Below, in pieces: positions 1-7,780 of a stretch of DNA of 64,000 nt (its first letter is position 1; each line of letters starts with the position of its first letter). The stretch lies in contig JAGOPK010000003.1 in NCBI GenBank assembly GCA_017992055.1, positions 124,001 to 188,000 of the forward strand. The letters run 5' to 3'. Both the position numbers and the translations under genes were made by a program. Under the pieces are notes generated by a model. The model had not been told where the DNA came from. It saw nothing but the letters and a program-made list of their open reading frames with translations, and ran no database searches. The stretch is from Burkholderiaceae bacterium. GTDB lineage: Bacteria > Pseudomonadota > Gammaproteobacteria > Burkholderiales > Burkholderiaceae_C.

Positions 1-956
1 ACATCGATGGACTGCAGCGCGTCGATCGGGCGCTGGCCATAGCGGAACTCGCCGTCGTAGTCGTCCTCGATGATCCAGGCGCGCTGCCGCGCGGCCCAGC
101 GCAGCAGCTCCTGGCGCCGGGCCATGCTCAGCATGCCACCCAGCGGGAACTGGTGCGACGGCGTCACATAGACCAGGCGCGTGGCCGGGTCCTCGGGCAG
201 GTGGGCGGTGTCCAGGCCCTGGGCATCCACCGGCACCGCCAGCGGGTGCGCGCCGGTGGCCTCGAAACAGCGCCGCGCCATCAGATAGCCCGGCTCCTCG
301 AAGGCAAAGCGGTCGCCGGCGTCCAGCAGCAGCCGGGCACACAGGTCGATGGCCTGCTGCGAGCCGTGCACGACGAGGATCTGCGCGGCCTCGCAGTGCA
401 GGCCGCGCGCACGCCGCAGATAGCCCTGCAGGGCCTGGCGCAGCGTGGCCTCGCCCTCGGGCGGCGCGTAGTACAGGCTGGGCTGGTGCTGCAGCAGGGC
501 GGCCTGGTGGGCGCGGCGCCACAGCCGCGCCGGGAAGTCGCGCCAGGCCAGGGCGCCATACAGGAAGTCGACGCGGCAGGGTTCGCCGTCGGGCAGGGCC
601 GACAGGCCCATGTGCTGCAGGCGCTGGCCGAAGGCGGACAGCGGCGGCGCGGGGCGCGGCGCCCGCGCCGTCCTGCGGCCCGCAGCGGCCGGCTGCAGCT
701 GGCTGGCGACGCGCGCGGCGCGGCCGGCGGCGGTGACGATGAAGCCCTCGGCCGACAGCTGCTCGAAGACCGCCGTGACCGTGGTGCGCGACACGCCCAG
801 GTCCGCCGCCAGGGCCCGCGTCGAGGGCAGCCGGGCGCCGGGCGCCAGCGTGCCGTCGGCGATCTGGCCGCGCAGCAGCTGGTCGATGCGGCGCCCCACG
901 CTGCCGGCGTCCCCGGCGCTCCCGCCGACGCTGTCTTTGCCCAACTGGCCCACCAA
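1..956 (-). CDS. MocR/PdxR-type GntR regulator with aminotransferase-like domain (3' end beyond left edge)
   Basis: The visible N-terminal part has a GntR winged helix with RLPSTRALAADLGVSR followed by VFEQLSAEGF. A class-I aminotransferase-like domain follows, with motifs such as VVHGSQQAIDL, VTPSHQFPLGGML and EDDYDGEFRY just before the window edge. This is the classic MocR layout, in which PLP or a PLP adduct modulates DNA binding. No in-frame ATG exists. A TTG at 956 is used here, but a GTG at 899 is also possible and would leave the ACTGG repeats (943-972) outside the gene. The gene is divergent from the PaiB-like gene, a common MocR arrangement. The PLP lysine lies outside the window, so only the N-terminal two thirds can be judged. 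Confidence 0.85.
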   Translation of the reverse strand, partial: MVGQLGKDSVGGSAGDAGSVGRRIDQLLRGQIADGTLAPGARLPSTRALAADLGVSRTTVTAVFEQLSAEGFIVTAAGRAARVASQLQPAAAGRRTARAPRPAPPLSAFGQRLQHMGLSALPDGEPCRVDFLYGALAWRDFPARLWRRAHQAALLQHQPSLYYAPPEGEATLRQALQGYLRRARGLHCEAAQILVVHGSQQAIDLCARLLLDAGDRFAFEEPGYLMARRCFEATGAHPLAVPVDAQGLDTAHLPEDPATRLVYVTPSHQFPLGGMLSMARRQELLRWAARQRAWIIEDDYDGEFRYGQRPIDALQSID

Positions 957-981
957 GATTGTCGAAAACTGGATCTTGTGA
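943..981. promoter_or_regulatory. Putative MocR operator (ACTGG direct repeats) between divergent genes
   Basis: The short gap between the MocR gene and the PaiB-like gene carries two direct AACTGG copies, at 943-948 and 967-972, 24 bp apart. Each is followed by C/T-rich sequence. MocR regulators usually bind direct repeats near their own divergent promoter, so this is a candidate site. The motif is short and no clear -35/-10 pair was seen. Confidence 0.3.
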
Positions 982-1011
982 TTGTGCCGGTTGGCGGCCA
1001 CAGTGGCGGCC

Positions 1012-1647
1012 ATGTACACCCCATCGCACTTCGCCCAGACCCACGCCGAGTCACTGCACCGCCTGATGCGCGAGCACCCGCTGGGCATGCTGGTCACGGC
1101 CGGCCCCGACGGCCTGGACGCCGACCACCTGCCGTTCGAGTTCGACCCCGGGCCGGCGCCGCTGGGCCGGCTGCAGGCCCATGTGGCACGGGCCAATCCG
1201 CTGTGGCAGCGCTGCCCCAGCGGCACGCCGGTGATGGTGGTGTTCCGCGGTGCCCAGGCCTATGTCTCGCCCAGCTGGTATCCCAGCAAGCACGAGGCGC
1301 ACCGCCAGGTGCCGACCTGGAACTACGAGGTGGTGCATGTGCACGGCCGGCTGGTGCTGCGCGACGACGAGCGCTTTCTGCGCGGCCTGCTGGCGCGGCT
1401 GACCCGGCAGCACGAGGCGGCCGAAGCCAGGCCCTGGAAGATGGGCGACTCGGCGCCCGAGTTCATTGCCGAGATGCTGGCCAGGATCGTCGGCATCGAG
1501 GTCGAGATCACGGCCATCACCGGCAAGTCCAAGCTGAGCCAGAACAAGGAGCCACGCGACCGCCTGCAGGCCGCCGAGGTGCTGGCGGCGCGTGGCCAGG
1601 GCGAGCTGGCCCAGGCCATGCGTGATGCCGGCGCCGCGGGCGCCTGA
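1012..1647 (+). CDS. FMN-binding negative transcriptional regulator, PaiB-like
   Basis: The 211-residue product begins MYTPSHFAQTHAESLH and continues with PLGMLVTAGPDGLDADHLPF, the usual start of PaiB-type proteins with a split-barrel FMN-binding fold. Later motifs are VVFRGAQAYVSPSWYPSK and VPTWNYEVVHVHG. The tail carries a KLSQNKEPRDR segment typical of the family. The ATG at 1012 is preferred over an upstream TTG at 982 because family members start at MYTP. PaiB was named for a role with PaiA in Bacillus protease repression. Whether this homologue binds DNA is unknown; it may be a flavin oxidoreductase. Divergence from a MocR regulator suggests it is that regulator's target. Confidence 0.9.
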   Translation: MYTPSHFAQTHAESLHRLMREHPLGMLVTAGPDGLDADHLPFEFDPGPAPLGRLQAHVARANPLWQRCPSGTPVMVVFRGAQAYVSPSWYPSKHEAHRQVPTWNYEVVHVHGRLVLRDDERFLRGLLARLTRQHEAAEARPWKMGDSAPEFIAEMLARIVGIEVEITAITGKSKLSQNKEPRDRLQAAEVLAARGQGELAQAMRDAGAAGA

Positions 1648-1689
1648 AGTCGGGGCCTGTCACCCCCACCACCACCACTGGCGCCACCG

Positions 1690-2784
1690 CTACGTCCGCT
1701 TCTCGCGTGCGCGCTGGTGGCCGGCCTTGCCGATCGCCTTCCACTTGCTGCGCTGGGCGATGCGCTCCAGCGCCGTCAGCTCGCCGCGCTGGGCATCGCG
1801 CAGCAGCTTCTGGTAGTTGGCGAGCCGGTCCGCATCGACCTGGGCCAGCACCGCGCAGCCCGGCTCGTTGTGGTGGCGGCAGTTGCGGAAGCGGCATTGC
1901 TGCGCCAGCGCCTGCACGTCGTCGAAGGTCGCGGCCAGCGCCGCGGCGTCGGCATCGGGCCGGAAGGTGCGCAGTCCCGGCGTGTCGATGATGCAGGCCC
2001 CTTGCGGGCAGCGGTGCAGGGAGCGCGCCGTGGTGGTGTGGCGGCCGCGGCCGTCCCCGCTGCGCACGGCCCCGGTGGCCTGGTCCGCGCCGGCCAGGGT
2101 GTTGATCAGCGTCGACTTGCCGGCGCCCGAGGAGCCCAGCAGCACCAGGGTCTGGCCCGCATGCAGCCAGGGGCCGATCGCGCTGCAGGCCTGGCGCGAC
2201 AAGGCGTTGACCGGCAGCACCGGCACCGTCGCCGGCAGGCGCGCATACATCTCGGCGATGCGCTGCTGCGCGTCGGCCACGATGTCGAGCTTGGTCAGCA
2301 CGACCACTGGCGCCACCTCGCAGGCGCGCACCATGGCCAGGTAGCGCTCCATGCGGCGTGCGTTGAAGTCGGCGTCCAGGCCCATCACCAGCAAGGCCGC
2401 GTCCACATTGCTGGCCAGCGGCTGGCGGCGCCCGTCGTTGGCACGGCGTGCGATCTGCGTCACCGGTTCGACCCGGGCCACGACCCAGGCCTGGCCGAAG
2501 TCGTCGGCGCGTGCCCCGACCCAGTCGCCGGTGGTCAGCGGCCGGGCCTCGGCCTGCAGCTGCTGGGCCAGCCTGGGCAGCAGGCGCGCGTTGCATTCGG
2601 CGCGGCCGTCGTGCAGCGTGACGCAGTCGCGCTGCAGCTCGACCACGCGGGCCAGGAACACGCCCGGCCCGGCCTGGCCCAGACCCGGGTCCGGGTCCAG
2701 AAGCCGTGGCAGTTGTGCGGCGCGGCTGGCGATGGCGGGCGTCAGGCCCAGGCTGCGCAGCAGCTCTACATCGATGTCGATCAT
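1690..2784 (-). CDS. rsgA: Ribosome small subunit-dependent GTPase A
   Basis: This 364-residue protein is a circularly permuted GTPase that helps late 30S subunit assembly. The order G4 (VLTKLD), G1 P-loop (GSSGAGKS), G2 (GRHTTTAR), G3 (DTPG) is the permuted order diagnostic of RsgA/YjeQ. An N-terminal OB-fold region precedes it and a zinc-binding knuckle follows (QCRFRNCRHHNEPGC). The C-terminal tail is rich in Lys and Arg, as expected for rRNA contact. The ATG at 2784 (MIDIDVELL) is used; an upstream GTG would add 12 residues. It is convergent with the PaiB-like gene, about 40 bp apart. Confidence 0.93.
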   Translation of the reverse strand: MIDIDVELLRSLGLTPAIASRAAQLPRLLDPDPGLGQAGPGVFLARVVELQRDCVTLHDGRAECNARLLPRLAQQLQAEARPLTTGDWVGARADDFGQAWVVARVEPVTQIARRANDGRRQPLASNVDAALLVMGLDADFNARRMERYLAMVRACEVAPVVVLTKLDIVADAQQRIAEMYARLPATVPVLPVNALSRQACSAIGPWLHAGQTLVLLGSSGAGKSTLINTLAGADQATGAVRSGDGRGRHTTTARSLHRCPQGACIIDTPGLRTFRPDADAAALAATFDDVQALAQQCRFRNCRHHNEPGCAVLAQVDADRLANYQKLLRDAQRGELTALERIAQRSKWKAIGKAGHQRAREKRT

Positions 2785-3122
2785 GGGAGTCCATTGAAGT
2801 CTGGCTTTGTCCACGCGCACGTGGACCCGCTCGCAGGCCGCTGGCCAGCGAGGGCGAGGTTCGGAAAGCCGGCCGCGGCGGGCGCCGCGATCAATGGAGG
2901 CTCTGGGGGAGGCGGGATTCAGCGCAGCTTCAGAGGCGCTGCATGTCCGCTTGAGAGACGCTCAACCTGGCAGTCAGTCTGAGCGCTTGCACGCAGCCGG
3001 CTTGGAGAAGGCGACACGATCTGCTTGTTCCATGACCATCTCCTTTGCGGCTGGGTTGAAGAGGAGCGCGAGTCTGCCAGCGACGCAAGCTGCGCGTCAA
3101 GGGTGGCCGACCCGGCGCGGGC
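2785..3122. other. Intergenic stretch with one possible 19-codon ORF
   Basis: Between rsgA and the VOC gene no ordinary gene is visible. On the minus strand an AAAGGAG ribosome-binding sequence sits five bases ahead of an ATG at 3033. It opens a 19-codon frame (MEQADRVAFSKPAACKRSD) that ends at 2974. The strong ribosome-binding site is the only reason to notice it. It could be a small protein, a remnant or chance. No tRNA or clear terminator was seen here. Confidence 0.3.
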
Positions 3123-3569
3123 TCACTTGGCGAACAGGCTGTTGATGTCGGCGAAGGCCTTGATCTCCAGCGCATTGCCCGACGGGTCGAGGAAGAACAT
3201 CGTGGCCTGCTCGCCCGGCTCGCCCTTGAAGCGGATGTAGGGCTCGATCACGAATGCGATGCCGTGGCCACGCAGGCGCTGGGCCATGGCCTCCCAGTCG
3301 GCCATCGGCAGCACGATGCCGAAGTGGCGCACCGGCACGCCGTGGCCGTCCACCGCATTGCGCTGGGCCAGGCCGGTTTCGGCCGGCGCCAGGTGGGCGA
3401 CGATCTGGTGGCCGTAGAAGTTGAAGTCGATCCAGTCCGGCGAGCTGCGGCCTTCGGGGCAGCCCAGCAGCGTGCCGTAGAAGTTGCGCGCCTGCTCCAG
3501 GTCGTGCACCGGGAAGGCCAGGTGGAAGGGCGACATCGGGCCGGGGTTGGTGGTGATGGCTTTGTGCAT
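3123..3569 (-). CDS. VOC family (glyoxalase/dioxygenase-like) protein
   Basis: This 148-residue protein has the vicinal-oxygen-chelate fold signature: [19 protein letters not shown] at the N-terminus, then [16 protein letters not shown], a central VRHFGIVLP and the end motif [15 protein letters not shown]. His and Glu in these motifs are the usual metal ligands. The substrate cannot be told. The start at 3569 (MHKAITT) has an AAGG about 9 bases upstream. Many relatives start at the later Met of MSPFHLAF (3536), so the first 11 residues are uncertain. It lies downstream of the biotin-carrier gene on the same strand, about 95 bp away, and may or may not share its transcript. Confidence 0.85.
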   Translation of the reverse strand: MHKAITTNPGPMSPFHLAFPVHDLEQARNFYGTLLGCPEGRSSPDWIDFNFYGHQIVAHLAPAETGLAQRNAVDGHGVPVRHFGIVLPMADWEAMAQRLRGHGIAFVIEPYIRFKGEPGEQATMFFLDPSGNALEIKAFADINSLFAK

Positions 3570-3664
3570 CGGGGGCCTTGAAGAGCTTGAGAAAAAAATG
3601 AGGTTCAGCAGGATGCTAAAGCGGCGGACAGGACAGGAAAAACAATGCCTTGTTGTCGTCGGCA

Positions 3665-3895
3665 TCAAGGCCGTTGATGCTCGATCTCGGCCAGCAGCTG
3701 GCCTTCCTCGACCAGCTCGCCCTCGCCGACCAGCAGCCGGGCCAGCCGGCCGCCGGCGGGCGCCTGGCAGGAGATTTCCATCTTCATGGATTCGAGCACC
3801 AGCAGCTCGTCGTCCGGCTGCAGCAGGGCGCCCAGGGGGGCCGTGAGACGGGCAACGGTGCCGCTGACCTCGGCATGGACGGGGATCGGGCTCAT
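3665..3895 (-). CDS. Biotin carboxyl carrier protein (single biotinyl-domain, AccB-like)
   Basis: A stand-alone biotinyl domain of only 76 residues. It has the attachment motif ESMKMEI, whose central Lys receives biotin, flanked by the symmetric hammerhead β-strands ([20 protein letters not shown] and [11 protein letters not shown]). It lacks the N-terminal extension of true AccB. Its ATG overlaps the pxpA stop by 4 bp, so translation is probably coupled. It is the last gene of the TRAP-biotin carboxylase-pxpBCA operon. It likely carries CO2 between the biotin carboxylase at 6372-7769 and the PxpC-type carboxyltransferase-like subunit. That role is inferred from gene order. Confidence 0.88.
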   Translation of the reverse strand: MSPIPVHAEVSGTVARLTAPLGALLQPDDELLVLESMKMEISCQAPAGGRLARLLVGEGELVEEGQLLAEIEHQRP

Positions 3896-4677
3896 GCGGT
3901 GTTCTCCAAACTCTGGACGGTGGGGGCGGCGAGTTCGACGCCCAGGGTGTTGAGGGTGGCGCGCAAGGCCTTGGCAAACACCAGGGCGCCGGGTTGATCG
4001 CCATGCAGGCACAGCGTGTGGGCCTCGATGCGCACGGTCTCGCCGGTGACCGCACGCACCGTGCCGTCGCGCAGCATGCCCAGCACCTGGGCCACGGCCG
4101 CCTCCACGTCGGTGATCATGGCGCCGGGGCGGCCGCGGGGCGTGAGCGTGCCGTCGGCCTGGTAGCTGCGATCGGCAAACACCTCGCAGGCCACGGGCAG
4201 GCCGAGCTGGCGCGCGGCGCCGACCATGGCGCTGCCCGACAGCGCGTACAGCATCAGGTCCGGGCCGGCGGCCTGCACGGCCCGCGCGATGGCCAGGGCC
4301 AGCTCGGGGTCCTTGGCGGCCATGTTGTACAGCGCGCCATGGGCCTTGACGTGGGCCAGCCGCGTGCCCGCCGCCCGCGCCACGGCCTGCATGGCACCGA
4401 CCTGGTAGACGACCAGGTCGAAGGCCTCGGCCGGCGAGATCTTCATCTCGCGCCGGCCAAAGCCCTGCAGGTCGGGCAGGCCCGGATGCGCGCCCAGCGC
4501 CCTGCCCTGCCGCACTGCCGCACGCGCCACGCGGGCCATGGTGGCCGGGTCGCCTGCATGGAAGCCGCAGGCCACGTTGGCCGAGGTCACCTCGGCCAGC
4601 AGGGCCTCGTCGTCCACCGGCTGGTAGACGCCAAAGCCTTCGCCGAGGTCGCAGTTGAGGTCCAGGGTCAGCTTCAT
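3892..4677 (-). CDS. pxpA: 5-oxoprolinase subunit PxpA (LamB/YcsF family)
   Basis: This 261-residue protein opens [18 protein letters not shown], the LamB/YcsF hallmark. It continues with [30 protein letters not shown] and [10 protein letters not shown], whose His and Asp residues line the metal site. PxpA with PxpB and PxpC forms an ATP-dependent 5-oxoprolinase that opens pyroglutamate to glutamate. The 4-bp overlaps with pxpC upstream and the biotin carrier downstream show a tight operon. The family also includes subunits of other lactam-opening enzymes, so 5-oxoproline is the likely but not the only possible substrate. Confidence 0.92.
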   Translation of the reverse strand: MKLTLDLNCDLGEGFGVYQPVDDEALLAEVTSANVACGFHAGDPATMARVARAAVRQGRALGAHPGLPDLQGFGRREMKISPAEAFDLVVYQVGAMQAVARAAGTRLAHVKAHGALYNMAAKDPELALAIARAVQAAGPDLMLYALSGSAMVGAARQLGLPVACEVFADRSYQADGTLTPRGRPGAMITDVEAAVAQVLGMLRDGTVRAVTGETVRIEAHTLCLHGDQPGALVFAKALRATLNTLGVELAAPTVQSLENTA

Positions 4678-5654
4678 GCGGGGCTCCGGGCACAGGACGC
4701 CAGGGCGTCATAGAGGCGCTGGCGTTCGGCATCCAGGGCCTGGGCCGCGTCGGTGGAGATCATGGCAAAGCGCAGGGCATCGCCGGGGGCGGCCTGGGCC
4801 AGGCGCGGCAGGTCGGCCGAGGCCACCTGGGCGATGCGCGCATAGCCGCCCGAGGTCTGTCGCTCGGCCATCAGCACGATGGGCTGGCCGTCGGGCGGCA
4901 CCTGCACGGTGCCGAAGGTCACCGACTCGGACAGCATGTCGCGCGGCGCGTGGCGCTGCAGCGGATGCAGCGCGTCCAGCCGGTAGCCCATGCGGTCGGA
5001 CTGCGGCGAGATGCGCCAGGCATCGGCCAGCCAGGCCTGCTGCGAGGCCGGCAGGAATTCGTCCCACTCGCGGCCCGGCGTCACGCGCAGCGGCGCATCG
5101 TCGTGCCAGACGGCCTGGGCCGCGGCGATCCAGGCCGGGTCCAGCGCAGCCGGGGCGGCAGACGCCAGCGCCGGTGGCAGGATGGGCACGGCATCGCCCT
5201 TGCGCAGCGGCCGGCCTTGGAAGCCGCCGAAGCCGCCGCGGGCATAGGTGCTGCGGCTGCCCATCACCGCATCGACCTGGATGCCGCCGGCCACGGCCAG
5301 CACCGCGCGCAGGCCGTGCACACGGCGGCCGAACTGCAGCACGCCGCCGGGCGGCACCCAGGCCGCCACGTCGTTGGGCGTGGGCCTGCCGTCTATGCTC
5401 AGCGACAGCTCGGCACCGCAGCAGGCGACCCAGGCGCCCTGCACGAAGCGCAGCGTCGGGCCCAGCAGCGTCACCTCCAGCGTGGCGTCTTCGGGGCGGT
5501 TGCCCACCAGCGCATTGGCCAGGCGGTGCGCCAGCTCGTCGACCACGCCGCTCACCGGCACGCCCAGGTGCTGCAGGCCGTGGCGGCCCAGGTCCTGGAC
5601 GCTGGTGATGGCGCCGGGCTTTTGCACCTCGAAGCAGGCAGCGCCGTCAGCCAC
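4674..5654 (-). CDS. pxpC: 5-oxoprolinase subunit PxpC (biotin-dependent carboxyltransferase family, KipA-like)
   Basis: This 326-residue protein starts FEVQKPGAITSVQDLGRHG and has GVPVSGVVDELAHRLAN and LEVTLLGPTLRF, characteristic of the KipA/PxpC family. The same fold forms half of the carboxyltransferase-like domain of urea amidolyase. Near the C-terminus PDGQPIVLMAERQTSGGYA matches the family's last conserved block. It pairs with PxpB, encoded upstream with an 8-bp overlap. In this operon it sits with biotin carboxylase and a biotin carrier, which is unusual for a plain 5-oxoprolinase and hints at carboxylation chemistry. Confidence 0.92.
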   Translation of the reverse strand: MADGAACFEVQKPGAITSVQDLGRHGLQHLGVPVSGVVDELAHRLANALVGNRPEDATLEVTLLGPTLRFVQGAWVACCGAELSLSIDGRPTPNDVAAWVPPGGVLQFGRRVHGLRAVLAVAGGIQVDAVMGSRSTYARGGFGGFQGRPLRKGDAVPILPPALASAAPAALDPAWIAAAQAVWHDDAPLRVTPGREWDEFLPASQQAWLADAWRISPQSDRMGYRLDALHPLQRHAPRDMLSESVTFGTVQVPPDGQPIVLMAERQTSGGYARIAQVASADLPRLAQAAPGDALRFAMISTDAAQALDAERQRLYDALASCARSPA

Positions 5655-6363
5655 GCTGGCCTCCGTCTGCGCTGAGGGCGTCGAAGTCGCCGGCCGTGAT
5701 GGGCACGAAGCGCACGCCGTCGCCGGGTTCGAGCAGGCAGGGAGGCGAGCGCTCGGGCACGAACAGCGCCAGCGGCGTGCGGCCGATCAGGTTCCAGCCA
5801 CCGGGCAGGGCATAGGGGTAGATCACGGTCTGGCCGTTGGCCACGGCCACCGAGCCGGCGGCGACCTGGGTTCTGGGCGTGGACCGGCGCGGCAGGCGGA
5901 AGGCCTGGCCCCACTCGCCCAGGTACGGGTGGCCGGGCGCGAAGCCCAGCATCAGCACCTGGCCGGTCTGGGCGCTGTGCTGGCGCACGATCTCGTCTTC
6001 GTCCAGGCCGGCGCGCTGCGCCACCTCGGCCAGGTCCGGGCCATGTTCGCCGCCGTAGCACACCGGAATCTCCACCAGCCGCGTCTGGGCCTGCGGCGTG
6101 TAGGTCCAGCCCTCATGCACCTGCTGCAGCCGGGCCATCACCGCGGCCAGCGGGCTTTCGGCGGGTGCATGTTCGACAAGGCCGGGCGCGTAGTGCACGC
6201 CCACGCCCAGCACCGTGGGCACGATGTCGGTGACGAAGGGCAGGGCCAGCGAGCGCAGGTGGCGGGCAAAGCCGTTGGCGCGGCGGTTGACCTCCAGGCT
6301 GGCCGAGACGCCGAAGTTGACCGTGATGCAGCGGTCGCCGATGGGATGGAGCTGGGGTGGCAT
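5647..6363 (-). CDS. pxpB: 5-oxoprolinase subunit PxpB (KipI family)
   Basis: This 238-residue protein has KipI family landmarks: LHPIGDRCITVNFG at the start, IVPTVLGVGVHYAPG, IPVCYGGEHGPDLAEVA and VLMLGFAPGHPYLGE. A final block has SVAVANGQTVIYPYALPGGW and IGRTPL. It forms a heterodimer with PxpC and supplies part of the ATP-dependent lactam-opening site. The ATG at 6363 lies 8 bp after the biotin carboxylase stop. The gene overlaps pxpC by 8 bp, so stoichiometric synthesis by coupling is likely. Confidence 0.92.
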   Translation of the reverse strand: MPPQLHPIGDRCITVNFGVSASLEVNRRANGFARHLRSLALPFVTDIVPTVLGVGVHYAPGLVEHAPAESPLAAVMARLQQVHEGWTYTPQAQTRLVEIPVCYGGEHGPDLAEVAQRAGLDEDEIVRQHSAQTGQVLMLGFAPGHPYLGEWGQAFRLPRRSTPRTQVAAGSVAVANGQTVIYPYALPGGWNLIGRTPLALFVPERSPPCLLEPGDGVRFVPITAGDFDALSADGGQRG

Positions 6364-6371
6364 GTCGGCGC

Positions 6372-7769
6372 TCAGGCGGAGACCGCCGCATTGCTCAGCA
6401 GCGCGGCCTCGGCCACCAGCCGGACCCGCTCGCGGTCGACGAAGCCGGTGTCCAGCCGGCCGTCGCGGAAGTCGGGGTGCTGCAGCACGGCGCGCAGAAA
6501 GCCGAGGTTGTGGTGTATGCCCTGCAGCCGCGATTGGCGCAGGGCGCTGTCCAGCGTGGCCACAGCGTAGTCGCGCTGCTCGCCATGTGCAATCAGCTTG
6601 GCCACCATCGGGTCGTAGTAGGGCGTGATGGCGTCGCCCGAGCGCACGCCGCAGTCCACGCGCAGCGTCGGGCCGGGCGTGGGGAAGCTGCACTCGCTGA
6701 GCCGGCCCGGCGCGGGCATGAACTGGCGCGACGGGTTCTCGGCATAGACACGCACCTCGATGGCCGCGCCGCGGCGCACGATGTCCTGCTGGCGGGCGCC
6801 GCTGAACTCGCCGGCGGCAAAGCGGATCTGGGCCTGCACCAGGTCCCAGCCGGTGACCATCTCGGTGACGGCATGCTCGACCTGGATGCGCGTGTTCATC
6901 TCCAGGAAGAAGAACTCGTGGCTCAGCGCGTCCAGCACGAACTCCACCGTGCCTGCGCCGCTGTAGTGCTGGCTGCGCGCCAGCGCCACCGCGGCCTCGG
7001 CCATGCGGGCCACGACCTCGGGCGGCACGCCGGGCGCCGGGCTCTCCTCCACCACCTTCTGGAAGCGGCGCTGCACCGAGCACTCGCGCTCGAACAGGTG
7101 CACCGCCTGGCCGTCGCCGAAGCCGAACACCTGGATCTCGATGTGGCGGGCGCGCTCGATGAAGCGCTCCAGGTAGACCTCGGACTGGCCGAAGGCCTTC
7201 AGCGCCAGGGCCTGGGCCGAGGCCACCGTCGCGGCCAGGTCCTCGGGCCGGTCGACGCGGCGCATGCCGATGCCGCCGCCGCCATTGGCGGCCTTGACCA
7301 GCAGCGGGTAGCCCACCTGCGCGGCCGCGGCCAGCCAGGCCTGGCCGTCGTCGGCGCCCAGCTTGGCGCTGCCGGGCAGCACCGGCACGCCGCACTGCGC
7401 GGCGATGTCGCGGGCGCGCTGCTTGTCGCCCATGGCCTCGATGGTCTCGGGCCGCGGGCCGATCCACACCAGGCCGGCCGCGCTGACGCGGCGCGCGAAC
7501 TCGGCGCTTTCGGACAGGAAGCCATAGCCCGGGTGCACCGCGCCGACCTTGGCCTCCAGCGCTGCCTCGATCACGCGGTCGATGCGCAGATAGCTCTGTG
7601 CCGCCGGGGCCGGGCCCACCGGCAGCGACTCGTCGGCCAGCGTGGTGTGCAAGGCGCCGATGTCGGCTTCGGAGTAGATGGCCACGCTGCGCAGGCCCAG
7701 GGCGCGGCAGGCGCGGATCACGCGGCAGGCGATCTCGCCGCGGTTGGCAATCAGGACGGAGGAGAACAT
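6372..7769 (-). CDS. Acetyl-CoA carboxylase-type biotin carboxylase subunit (AccC-like)
   Basis: A 465-residue biotin carboxylase. It begins MFSSVLIANRGEIACRVIRA, followed by the pre-ATP-grasp motif HPGYGFLSES and the ATP-grasp Gly-rich loop KAANGGGGIGMR near residue 160. The catalytic and bicarbonate-binding block is EMNTRIQVEHAVTE, and the C-terminal domain has VRVYAENP. It carboxylates biotin on a carrier protein using ATP and bicarbonate. No carrier domain is fused; the matching carrier is at 3665-3895. It lies between the TRAP genes and pxpB. A housekeeping AccC normally sits beside accB, so this copy looks dedicated to the catabolic operon. Confidence 0.92.
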   Translation of the reverse strand: MFSSVLIANRGEIACRVIRACRALGLRSVAIYSEADIGALHTTLADESLPVGPAPAAQSYLRIDRVIEAALEAKVGAVHPGYGFLSESAEFARRVSAAGLVWIGPRPETIEAMGDKQRARDIAAQCGVPVLPGSAKLGADDGQAWLAAAAQVGYPLLVKAANGGGGIGMRRVDRPEDLAATVASAQALALKAFGQSEVYLERFIERARHIEIQVFGFGDGQAVHLFERECSVQRRFQKVVEESPAPGVPPEVVARMAEAAVALARSQHYSGAGTVEFVLDALSHEFFFLEMNTRIQVEHAVTEMVTGWDLVQAQIRFAAGEFSGARQQDIVRRGAAIEVRVYAENPSRQFMPAPGRLSECSFPTPGPTLRVDCGVRSGDAITPYYDPMVAKLIAHGEQRDYAVATLDSALRQSRLQGIHHNLGFLRAVLQHPDFRDGRLDTGFVDRERVRLVAEAALLSNAAVSA

Positions 7770-7780
7770 GGGGTCTGGGC

